This document shows, in pieces, positions 1-9,405 of a DNA stretch of 64,000 bases. Source of the DNA: Trichopria drosophilae (Eukaryota; Arthropoda; Insecta; Hymenoptera; Diapriidae); assembly GCA_030407085.1 (NCBI GenBank), contig CM059587.1, forward strand, positions 100,497,001 to 100,561,000, given 5' to 3'. The notes under the pieces are model-generated. The model was not told the origin of the DNA. It worked only from the letters and a program-made list of their open reading frames with translations, and searched no databases. Positions within the stretch are counted from its first letter, which is position 1. Each line of letters begins with the position of its first letter. The translations under genes and the position numbers were made by a program.

Positions 1-300
1 CCTACTTTGCGAACAGTATAAAAAAATGGCGTTCGCTCCTCGGCCGTAAAATTTGACGACCTTGTTTGAAGATTGTGCTATTCGTAAAATTGAACTTTAC
101 GGCCTCGGACCGAAAAGTACTATTTCGATACGAGTGCATAAAGTTCGACATTACGTATCACATTTCAATATGTGATTAGATAAGACCAGTGTGTAAAGTC
201 GAATGTTTACACCCGAGTATCAAACACTGTTTTCTTTTTATAACAAGGTGCGTAAAGTCGAATTTTACGCATATTATCAAAAAGTAGTATATTTTCCAAC
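1..300. repeat. Cluster of short GTAAA...TTTAC palindromes
   Basis: Five imperfect hairpin motifs of the type CGTAAAGTCGAATTTTACG occur within 300 bases (about 45-60, 84-103, 137-160, 193-213 and 249-272). Each has a GTAAA arm, a short TCGAA-like centre and a TTTAC arm. Related motifs recur at 17044-17066 and through 40.2-40.65 kb, so this is a dispersed repeat family. No coding potential is visible and the function is unknown. Confidence 0.5.
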
Positions 301-1021
301 GAATACGTGAACTTTTCCAGACAATATATGGGTAGTAATAGGTACTAACTTATTGATGCCTCATTAATTGACACCTATTCGATCATCAGTAATATTCGCT
401 CAGACTCTGAGGTCAGTCCTGAAAATGAAAATTCGCTAGTTGGAAATTCTGGCAACGAAGGAAGAATTGCCACGAATCACTAGTGGGTGGAGTGGTATAT
501 TTAATTAAAGTACTTTTTGCGGAATTGAACGGATCGCATGTACTCACCGGTAATGGTGAATAGCAGGCTGTATTTGCATGCAGAGTGGACACCAAGACCG
601 TGGAGTGCGTTCGGCCCTCGGTATAGTGACGTACGAACTAGACTCTTCGCTTTCCAGGTATGCAAATCCAGCAGCCACCATCCCAGTGCCCGGCAGATGT
701 TACCGATTTAAAAAAATCCGCTTTTCCGAATTTACATATTTCGTTGTTTCACCTATACTTTGCAATCCGATCGGATAAAACCACTTTCGACGTGAATTTC
801 GTGAGAATTAAAGTACGCAGGGATGAAATATTATTTTACTTTCGGATTCAAAATTTAGGTCATGAAAGTCCATTAATCTGAATTTTGTCTATTGCATGAA
901 CGGGATTTATATCGGTGTTTTTAAAATTCACTGCGTTTTTCGATAGTCCGAAACCTATATATTGACATTTGCACACAAATATCAGTATTCTTAACTGTAA
1001 AATGATTTGTAATATTAATTA
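301..1021. other. Unique AT-rich DNA with a small GC-richer block
   Basis: No gene is supported. At 578-760 base composition is richer. A pyrimidine-rich acceptor-like sequence (cttcgctttccag) ends at 657 and is followed by a perfect POU octamer ATGCAAAT at 660-667. Open frames of 66-73 codons overlap here in two frames and match nothing I recognise. A spliced exon cannot be excluded, but no matching donor is evident. Confidence 0.3.
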
Positions 1022-1248
1022 TGGAATCCAAAATTCATACACTGGGTAGCAAAAAAAATCGATTCTTGTGTATCTTAAAATTCTCATGTTTATTGAATCT
1101 TTAGGTCTCAGTGAACAAAAAAAGAGGTTACAAACCTTTTTCCATTCGGTCAATTCCATGTAAATCGAGATGAAAGTGCGAAAAAATTGCTTTTTTACCA
1201 TTTTTTGAATCCTTATGAGTAAAAAATGCGACATGCTTAAATGAAAGC

Positions 1249-2177
1249 TTAACCCGTTTCGTCCCAAACCGACGAAATTTGTCGCCGGTTTTCATCCCCT
1301 GTAAGTTTATGGATATCTTTGAGACGTTGTTATGAAATGAAGGTTTCCTATAGTTTTTGGATATGCGCTTTTCGAATCTGAAGTTTGTTTTTCGATATCA
1401 CTTTCCATTTTTTAAATATGGCTACTTAAACGAAAAAAAGGAGGAAAAAAGCAAAAACTTTTTAAGTAATCTGCAATTTTTATTGTGAATGAGTGCCGAG
1501 ATCGTGTCAGGCCTCAGAATCCTGTGGCATAATGAGTTTTACTACAAGTTTGTTAATTTTACGATATAAATTATAAAATGGCATCCTCAAAATGGCGCTT
1601 TTATATGGAATCTTTGTGTTATTTGCGTTTTATTAAAATATTGTTCGTATCTTGACATGTATTTTGAGGAATATGTACATTGTTTTTGAGGTGGCTCAAT
1701 ACAACCCCGTTATTAAATTTTGGAAATTCAAAATGGTCGATTAAATATGACGTCGAAAACATCTATATACGAAATACCACACAATTTTTAAAAAATGTTA
1801 TTAAGCCACATTGGATTCGCCATTTTCAATTTCCAAACTTTAATAACAGATTTGTATTCAACAACCTCAAGAATAATCTAGCAACATATTCATCAAAATA
1901 CACGACAAGATACCATAAATATTTTAATAACAAGCAAATAACAAAAAAAAATTGCAGTTTACTGAAAATGTTTTCGCTTTTTTCCACGTTTTCTTTTATT
2001 TAAGTGGCCATATTTAAAAAATGAAAAGCGATATCGAAAAACGGACTTCAGATTCGAAAAGGGCATACCCAAAAACTATAGGAAACCTAAATTTCATAAC
2101 ATCTCAAAGATATCTATAAACTAACGGACGATGAAAACCGGCGACAAATTTTGTTGTTTTGGGACGAAACGGGTTAA
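1249..2177. mobile_element. TTAA-flanked palindromic element, family A (piggyBac-type MITE candidate)
   Basis: Both ends read TTAA followed by CCCGTTTCGTCCC (left at 1249, right as the reverse complement ending in GGGTTAA at 2177). Nearly the whole 929 bp is one palindrome centred near 1773. The left arm (about 1253-1740) contains roughly 125 bases around 1480-1610 that are missing from the right arm (about 1807-2173). There is no transposase frame. TTAA target duplication with C-rich termini is the known signature of piggyBac-superfamily elements; assignment is inferred from ends only. The surrounding inner stem supports insertion, because removing the element restores continuous homology with the opposite arm. 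Confidence 0.65.
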
Positions 2178-2850
2178 TACATGAACTTTTAAACGAAAAA
2201 TTGAAAAATCACTATTAATAGTGGGGAAACTTAATTTATGAAGCACCTAAAAAAAAAAAAATAGCTGTGGTGACAACCACTGATAAAAAACGATTTTCCA
2301 TAAACAGATTTTTTCTTTAACTGGTCTCATTACGGTTTTTGTAGTTGCTGATGATGAATGGAAAGTTAGACTTAAGAAATTAAAAATGGCGAACACAATA
2401 TGGCGGACTAAATTAAAAATATTACGCTAACTCGCTTGAAACTTGTTACTCGGATATTTTTGAGGTTGCTAATCATTATTCAAAATACAAAATGTTAGAT
2501 CCAATATGGCGACCGAAATATTTGAGATGTACTCGAATTTCTTTATGATTTTGTTACCCAAGGGATTTCGAAATCTCTGATTACAAGTCTAAAATGTATT
2601 TTTCGATACAGGTAAACATTAAGAAGGATATAGTTTTGTTAACATCAATTGTTTTATTACATTAAAGCTATAGTATTTGAGAAACATTTATATAAAATAC
2701 AACACGAAATTTGCCTCTGAAATTTGCTACAGATACAACTATAACGCCCAGTTATTAAAATTTACAAAAACGACGATTATAGTTCCTCCACTATTAATAG
2801 TGATTTTTTAATTTTTCGTCGAAACGTTCATGTTTGAAGGTTTCATTTAA
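2178..2850. repeat. Inner hairpin stem with a loop of GGATCC-family motifs
   Basis: The segment 2178-2230 (with CACTATTAATAGTG) pairs with the reverse complement at 2780-2850, which has the same internal palindrome. The loop holds two copies of the ATGGCG...CAATATGGCG motif (about 2386-2410 and 2495-2515), which belong to the roughly 120-bp dispersed family described below. No gene is seen. Confidence 0.6.
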
Positions 2851-3515
2851 GGTGGTTAGACCTCAGAATATCATATGTTGGAGAAAAATATGTAATAATG
2901 TTTCCAAGAATTTAAATTTCATTATTCATAATATTGTTGAAAAGTGAAAGCATTATTGTTCTTAAACAAAAATTCAAATGTGCAAAAATAATTTGTTAAG
3001 CCACTTTTGTTATTGATTCAAATTTTTCTTCTGTTAAGAATTTTTTATAAATGAACGTATTTTAACGAACGACGGTTTATTTTTTTCAAGAAAAAGATTC
3101 TCTTTAACTTTACCGCATAATTTTTTTAAGATTCTTTATCTGATAACGAAAATTACTCAAAATTCGTTAAAAGTAATAGTTCTTTTTAAAAATAAATAGA
3201 GATAATTTATCGTTGGTTTCGGAAATTTCAAAATAGGTAAGGTAAAGTTGTAGAGAATCTTTTCTCGAAAAAATAAGCCGTCATTCGTTAAAATTCGTTC
3301 ATTTTTTAAAAATTCTAAACAGCGAAGAAAAAAATTTTAAAAAATAACAGAAGTGGCTTAACAAATTATTTTTCACATTTCAACGTTTTTTTTCAAGAAG
3401 AATAATGCTTTCACTTTTCAACAATATTATTAATAATGAAAATTAAATTCTTGCAAACATTATTAAATATTTTTCGTCAACATATGATGTTCTGGGGTCT
3501 AACTACCTTAAACCC
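2848..3515. repeat. Palindrome, arms about 2848-3190 and 3200-3515
   Basis: The left arm, starting with a GGTTAGACCTCAGAATATCA-like sequence, is matched in reverse complement down to 3515 with many substitutions. The centre is near 3190. The conserved blocks CAAATTATTTTT and GCTTTCACTTTTCAACAAT appear in both arms. No TIR-type end or coding sequence is visible. Confidence 0.7.
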
Positions 3516-3721
3516 TACTAGAAATTTGTAGCACGTTGCTTTTTTAACACATAAAGATTCAAAAAATGGTAAAAAGCAATTTTTTCGAAATTTTATCTCG
3601 ATTTGCATGGAACTGACCGAATGAAAAAAGGTTTGTAACCTCTTTTTTTGTTCACTGAGACCTAAAGATTCAATAAACATAGGAATTTTAAGATACACAA
3701 GAATCGACTTTTTTTTTTTTT

Positions 3722-4031
3722 CACGGAGAAAAATGACGCTGGATTAGCTGATTCATATCAGCTAAAATTTTCGGCTGGAATTGCCTAAAATATATGCAAT
3801 TTTAGCTGCTTTGATTCCGCTAATGTAGCCTTAACCCTACTCAATTCGCGCTTAGCTTCTAAATTTCCGCTACATGAGCAGATTTGTTCCGTTAAATTTG
3901 CGGACTTTTTCAGTAAATTTAGCTGAAATTATCGGCTATCCCTAACGGAATTCCAAAAGCTGTCCCTATAGGATAAAATTGGTAGAATCTGCGGATTTTT
4001 CGGCTGATTTTGCTGATTATTTTTCTCCGTG
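3722..4031. mobile_element. 310-bp MITE with CACGGAGAAAAAT termini
   Basis: The left end is CACGGAGAAAAATGA at 3722 and the right end is TATTTTTCTCCGTG at 4031, a 12-13 bp terminal inverted repeat. The interior repeats the motif TAGCTGA/TCAGCTAA several times. It lies inside the right outer arm of the fold-back: the left arm (about 1030-1060) provides the uninterrupted version of the site, with a T-run where the element sits. Another isolated TTTTTCTCCGTG occurs at about 46230. Superfamily is uncertain. Confidence 0.7.
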
Positions 4032-4055
4032 TTGTTACCCAGTGTTATTGAAGAT

Positions 4056-6145
4056 GCTGCTAGAACGGAATACAAGTTGGAAGTTCTAAAATTGGTCAAT
4101 AGATGCTCCATGGTAGCACATTCATGCAAGTACACGGAGACTGTGCAAGTATAAAACCCTCCGGCGATACATGAATTGTGTACTGAACCTTTTTTTAGAA
4201 TAAGAAATTTTGTACAAAAAGATTACTTAAAAATTTTCTGATTATATCAATCAGTTAGTATGGTTTATATAACCCGAAAATATTTACCACAGATAGTTTT
4301 GTCACCTTTTGTGGTAAATTGCAAATTGCAGGTAAATCTACTGGGTATTTTGTAGTATTTTATAGTTATATATGTGAACACTAGATGGCCGGCGAAATCC
4401 GTGCATGAAATTGCAATTCGAATAAATGATGACTTATTTACGGAGTGGGGAGAGGTCGTGATGTCTTTTTCAGTAGGATTTTCCCGAATTCTCAAAATTT
4501 ACAATCGAGGGGCACTATGTACTATTTAATTGTGACACAAAAATGAATTTCCTGCCTTAAATCAAGTAATTATCCTCTTTCTTCAAAACAAATTATATTT
4601 TAAAATTGGCATACTTAACTAAAGAAAATAATCACTCACTTCAAATACAAAAATTGCAAAAAATCTACGTGTTTTGATAAAACCAATCAATGTTTCTGTG
4701 CGATTGTTGGTATGGGTGTACAATTTTTTTACAAAAAAATGAAAAAAATACTATAAAGCGACACGTAATCAACAACAAACAATAATATATTGAATGTCTT
4801 ACGACACGAAAATCCGAATAGGCTTTTCTCAGTCGTGATTCTTGTCTTGGATGAATCATTTGGAGCCGAGCTGAGACTCGGAAATGCAAATGCGACTGTT
4901 GAAGCACGCGACACGACCATTTGGATGGTGTGTCATAACGGCAAAAATAATAGAGAACCATGACGTAGCTGAACGAACAGACGGTATTCAAGAGAAATAT
5001 AGGCCGATCTAAACCCAAAATTAGAACAATGACTTTAGCACCCCTTCCTTTTAATTAACACCTACGAATAATTTCCAAAAAATTGAATGGGCAATGAAGC
5101 TCTCACTTCGCCACTCCTGTTCAATCCATTACAGTTTTATTCCGGGTCATACAAAAAGAAGCTTCTCGAAAGACTTGGGGTGCAAACAATTCTGATCTAT
5201 TGTCAAATCCTCACCTCCATTCTGCCTTTTCTTTGTTATATCGTTTATATGCCTAGGTGCTATATGGGTCCCATTCCACAAAACAACGCTATTTGAATGA
5301 TACTCTACCTTGGATGGATGTGATATTTAGATTTTTGGTAGTACTGGCAACCTGCCTATTGACCAACCACATACTGACGTGTGCGACTGCATTGCAGTGA
5401 CCAGGAGACTAGAAGCAATTTTACATTTTAAAAACTAGAAAAGTTGTTTTTTTTGTTTTAAGTTTAAAAAATACTTTCTTTGTTTACTATCTGAACACGT
5501 AAAAAAAACCACGTGGGTTGCAAGGAAGTAATCCGTAAGGAAAAAAGGGGTACCTATAAATAAATTGCAACACCGATTTTTACATCATAATTACTTAAAA
5601 AAGGAGTTAAAAAATATCGCTGAAAACAGGAGTCGGCGAAAGTTGTTTTTTATTATAAAATAGACCTAAGTTTGTAAACAAATGATTCTAACTTTTCATT
5701 CACGCATTACAGCACAAAACATGTAAAAAAAAAGTTGTAGGAAATTAAGAAGTCAATAAAAAAAGGTAGGCAGGAACGATATTTTCTCTATCTATTGAGA
5801 TTTTTGAGATAATGACCTGGAAATTTTCAACTTATAACAATAAAATCGTATTTTTTTTTTGTATGCAACTGTTTTTTCATAAATGAACAGGTTTGCGTAT
5901 CGTTTTTTCTTGGTATAATAATGGAACACAACGAACGATATTGAAGAAATAGATAAAAAATTTAACGTTTCAACTTTTATTTAGGTCCACATCAGAAAAA
6001 TAAAACAAATTCTCTAATTTAAAATAAAAGAAAACAAAATTATTTTTACAATTCAAAAATAAAACCCAAACGCGTCAAATATATTCGAGTGGTAATTAGT
6101 TTTATTTACAAAATATTTTTGTATTTTTCTATTAAACATTTGTTT
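4056..6145. other. No recognisable gene; unique AT-rich sequence
   Basis: Two weak open frames (minus 4665-5018, 117 codons; plus 5087-5296, 69 codons) lie in slightly GC-richer sequence. Neither shows a known domain, and a second minus frame overlaps the first, so chance is likely. A CTCF-like match ACACTAGATGGCCG is at 4378-4391. From 5400 to 6145 the sequence is very A/T-rich with homopolymer runs and nothing else identifiable. Confidence 0.3.
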
Positions 6146-6151
6146 CTTACC

Positions 6152-6246
6152 TTTGAAAGTCCATCACCTGGGTGAAACTTATTAATAAAAATAAAACTTT
6201 GCACTGACACTGTGGATAAAGTTCATCTGGTTGCAAAAAAACACCT
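6152..6246 (-). other. Exon-like or retroelement-terminal segment
   Basis: On the minus strand an acceptor-like AATTGTAG ends just upstream of 6246, and a good donor (CAAAG followed by GTAAGAAAC) begins at about 6153. The stretch lies downstream, in the minus direction, of the Penelope-like fragment, and it contains GGTGATGG...GAAAC, which loosely resembles a hammerhead-ribozyme core. It may be a degraded terminal part of that retroelement or a chance splice-site pair. Low certainty. Confidence 0.2.
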
Positions 6247-6594
6247 ACAATTAAATAATTAATAAGTAAGTTTATACATATAAACTTAGTAAAATTTTGT
6301 TTACATGTATAATAATATTTTAAAATTAATGCTTTAAATCTATGTATTGTTTATGCGTCAATGAAAAAAACTAAAGATTTATTTAACTTGTAATGAGTAA
6401 ATCAACGGTGACTGTAAAATCGTAAACAAATGTAAAACAATGTAATTGGGAAAATAAAAAGACGTGATGATATACATGAATTGAAAAAATATAAAGTTAA
6501 AGAAAAATTTATATTAATATTCAAAAATGTGTTGAATATTTAACGGTTAACGTTATTCTGATAATGATTCAAAATTTTATTAAAGAAAAAAAGT

Positions 6595-7640
6595 GTTTAG
6601 AAATTCAGATGTTTCCAATAGAAATTTCACTGCACTGTTATTTTTTCTTATGAAATAATTTTCAATATATTTTCTTTTAGAAGTATTATGTTCTATTGTT
6701 AAAGTTTTAATATTTTTATAATCAAAATCATGTCTAGTATTTAATATGTGAATTGTTATATAAATCTGATTAGTTATTAGATTGTCCCAAGATATTCCTT
6801 TTGTTTTCAGAAATTCTATTTTTTATCAATCTTCCTGTTTGTCCAATATAAACACTTTTGCCAAATTTACAATTAATTTCATAAAATACATCATTTAATT
6901 CTAATAATTTTCATTTATCGTTAAATGGTTTAATACTTACAATATTAACATTAAAAGGGTTTAAAACTACTCTAATATTTTGGTGGACTAAAATATTTTT
7001 TATTTTTTTGGAAACACCTCTAACATATGGTAAACTATTTGTCATTAAGAATTTACTTTCTTTGTGTATGTTTATTAAATTATATAGTTTACGAACTCTA
7101 CTAATAATTCGATTTTGAATAATATGATCTGGATAATCGTTATCTAATAATGTTTGTCTGGCAAATTGGAGATTTTTTCTCTGAATCTTGTTTTACATAA
7201 TTTTAAAGCTTGATCCATAATTTCATATGCGGTACCGAGTTTATCACACAAAGGGTGATTGGAACTAAAATTAGATATCTACCTGAAAAAGTATTTTTAT
7301 CGAACCAATCAGTTGAAAATTTACCATGGTTCTTTATCACTAAAATGTCTAAAAATCTCAATTTATGATGTTTTTCTATTTCTAATGTAAAGGAAACACT
7401 ATTAGAAAAACCTTCAATTTTAGGTAAACTATAAAAATAGGTAAAATTTTATCGATAAAATCAAAAGGAAAGCTAGTAAAAATATCGTCAATATATCTAC
7501 AATAAAAAGGTAGATTAAATGGTAATTTATTGATTTAAATATTGTCAAAGAAATCTAAATTTTTACAATGTTCATAAAAATGAGCTTTGTTATTCCATTT
7601 TTGGTAAGAAATGCAATTTTTGACGTTGAAAATTATAATG
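6595..7640 (-). pseudogene. Penelope-like retroelement fragment: reverse transcriptase C-terminus plus GIY-YIG endonuclease
   Basis: Conceptual minus-strand translation, crossing frame breaks, gives a reverse transcriptase motif FYCRYIDDIF (YIDD at 7484-7495). It then gives LRFLDIL, a STDWF...FSGR stretch (about 7285-7325) and NFSSNHPLCDKLGTAYEIMD (about 7195-7270), and then LPYVRGVSKK. The GIY-YIG signature VYIGQTGR follows at 6830-6853, and then a TRHDFDY...IE...FI tail to about 6595. This order, RT followed by a C-terminal GIY-YIG nuclease, is diagnostic of Penelope-like elements. Upstream RT motifs are absent, so the copy is 5'-truncated. Frameshifts near 7280 and 7165 and in-frame stops near 7540, 6912 and 6775 show it is dead. 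Confidence 0.85.
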
Positions 7641-8247
7641 TTCACAAATTCACTATTTTAGGTGGTATTTCTACGAAAATTGATGGTATGTTATAAATAA
7701 AAAAAAATTAATTGTCTTATTTTATTATTTGGTCAAAATTAGCCAGATATCAGTGATATCTATTTCCAGAATGAGCCACGTGGAGGGTACTTAACTGTCC
7801 ACACCTTTTTTTCGTTTTTTATTGTCGATTTCTTATGAACACCATGAATGTCGTAAGAAACATGACACTGTGTAGTAGATTTAAGTAGATTTTACTACAT
7901 TTTAGCCTAAGGAGTCCGCAAGCGTGGTAAATCCTGCCAATAATATCTTTTGTGTAAAATGATATGCAACTAACAATAACTAGTATGCTTTGTATTAGAT
8001 TGAACATTTATTCCTTAAACAATGAACTTAAATTTTTAATCTTTAATTTTTAATTCGAAATGTACATATTTACGAAAATAAATAATCGATATCACATATG
8101 TAATCGTTTGATGTTAAATTTTAATCCAAAATCAATTTTTTCAATACTTTCGAGACCTTTCTTCATAGGTTTTTGCTTTTCCACAATGTTAATTTCATTT
8201 AAATGTTACGCAATTTCTGTAAATGAAAATGACTCGGTGATTAAATT
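7641..8247. other. No gene seen
   Basis: AT-rich sequence with two weak open frames (minus 7819-8007, plus 8060-8266). The second runs into the adjacent transposable element, which argues against a real protein. Nothing else recognisable. Confidence 0.3.
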
Positions 8248-8977
8248 AAGTATCGGACCCCCCTAATATCTTCAGTTAGAATGCACTTAGGAGAAAATGT
8301 CCAATAGCAAAGTTGTATGGTTTCAAGCGGGGAGTAAGATGATGACCTTGACTTTGACCTTGACCATGTCCTTCAAGGTCATTTCAAGGTCAATCTTATT
8401 TTTTTAAATAGAACCCCCTACATTTTATTGCATATTCTTATAGCTTATCTCGAGAGCTTTCCAAAACACTATAATAAAATATTTTTTTATTAAGTAATTT
8501 TTTAGTTATAAAGGTTTGAAGTTAACAATTTTTTGACACAAAGTGTAGAATATCTTGTAAAATATTATTTAGTTTTCAGTAATCATAACCTTAATACTTT
8601 TGTGCGCGGAATAATGAGACCAATTAATTAGTTTAAAGAAAATACATTAATCGGATCCCCCTAATATTTTCAGTAAGAATGCAAATTGTTAACTTCAAAC
8701 CTTTATAACTCAAAAAGTACTTAATAAATAAATATTTTATTATAGTGTTTTGGAAAGCTCTCGAGATAAGCTATAAGAATATGCAATAAAATGTAGGGGG
8801 TTCTATTTAAAAAAATAAGATTGACCTTGAAATGACCTTGAAGGACATGGTCAAGGTCAAAGTCAAGTTCATCATCTTACTCCCCCTTGAAACCATACAA
8901 CTTTGCTATTGGACATTTTCTCCTAAGTGCATTCTAACTGAAGATATTAGGGGGTCCGATACTTTTCGATGACCCTG
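8248..8977. mobile_element. Long-TIR element loaded with TCAAGGTCA half-sites, copy 1
   Basis: Two inverted arms of about 270 bases (8248-8520 and 8700-8977) flank a core of about 180 bases. The right end reads TCGATGACCCTG followed by TA; the left end lacks about 15 terminal bases compared with the copy at 53113, so this copy is truncated. Each arm has a run of TCAAGGTCA or its complement (left four plus one TCAAAGTCA; right three plus one variant). This matches the FTZ-F1/ERR-type nuclear-receptor extended half-site. The core contains a third, diverged copy of the element end (ATCGGATCCCCCTAATAT at about 8651). There is no coding sequence. TA flanks suggest Tc1/mariner-type mobilisation. 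Confidence 0.85.
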
Positions 8978-9127
8978 TATATATATATATATATATTTAC
9001 ACTCATTAATATTTCCAAATTTTTCCAAAATAATTTTCAGAAGAGACAAGTTGTAAAAAAGATAAAATTTTTATTTGACACTGAATGCAAAAATAAAAAA
9101 AAGAAACCTACCAGAAAACTAGTAACT
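8978..9127. other. TA microsatellite and AT-rich spacer
   Basis: About nine TA units directly follow the right end of the long-TIR element, so the insertion target was probably a TA tract. The remainder is A-rich with no signal. Confidence 0.5.
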
Positions 9128-9405
9128 TAGTCTCTAAACTTGAATGAATATATCAACAGCGAAAAGTAGATTACCATCCATTAGTACGTTTTTAACAGAC
9201 AGATTGTTAGTAAATACTAATTCATTAGTAAAATTCTACTAATCTACAAGTAAATATTGACTTTTTTAGTTTAGTAGTTTGTAGGATAATTAATAAATTA
9301 GTAGGGTTTAACATTTTATTAGCAAAAATTATTACTAATTTATTTGGTAACCTACTTTTCATTTTCTTATTGGTAGTTTTTAACTAATTCAGATATAGAG
9401 AGTAA
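9128..9405. mobile_element. AATTAGTAA-family element, copy 1
   Basis: The segment runs from CTCTAAACTTGAATGA at the left to ACTAATTCAGATATAGAGAG at the right, giving degenerate inverted ends of CTCTAAATYTGAATTAG type. The interior is dominated by TTAGTAAA/TTACTAAT words. Its reverse complement matches 60910-61190 closely along the length, including AGCGAAAAGTAG and GGTAACCTACTTTTC. It is non-coding and noted as a dispersed repeat with probable transposon origin. Confidence 0.6.

Larger units (their letters stand above)
1022..4055. repeat. Compound nested fold-back (outer arms 1022-1235 and 3540-3720 plus 4032-4055)
   Basis: The sequence from 1022 to 1235 reappears as its reverse complement at about 3540-3720 and continues at 4032-4055 beyond a MITE. 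Between the arms are a TTAA-flanked palindrome (1249-2177), an inner stem (1236-1248 plus 2178-2230 pairing with 2780-2850) and a further palindrome (2848-3515). Arms agree closely over more than 150 bases with scattered mismatches and small indels. A transcript would fold into a long hairpin. The open frames in it are repeat shadows: the two arms even yield related minus-strand peptides. Confidence 0.8.

Noticed and set aside
1019..3698. Related minus-strand frames at 1019-1267 and 3477-3698 as paralogous genes
   Set aside because: Both lie in the arms of the compound fold-back, where short near-palindromic words give similar translations; no coding constraint is visible.
6152..6246. Hammerhead ribozyme
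   Set aside because: GGTGATGG...GAAAC resembles the core, but the first strand deviates from CTGATGA and the stem would have only a two-base loop. Mentioned only as a resemblance.
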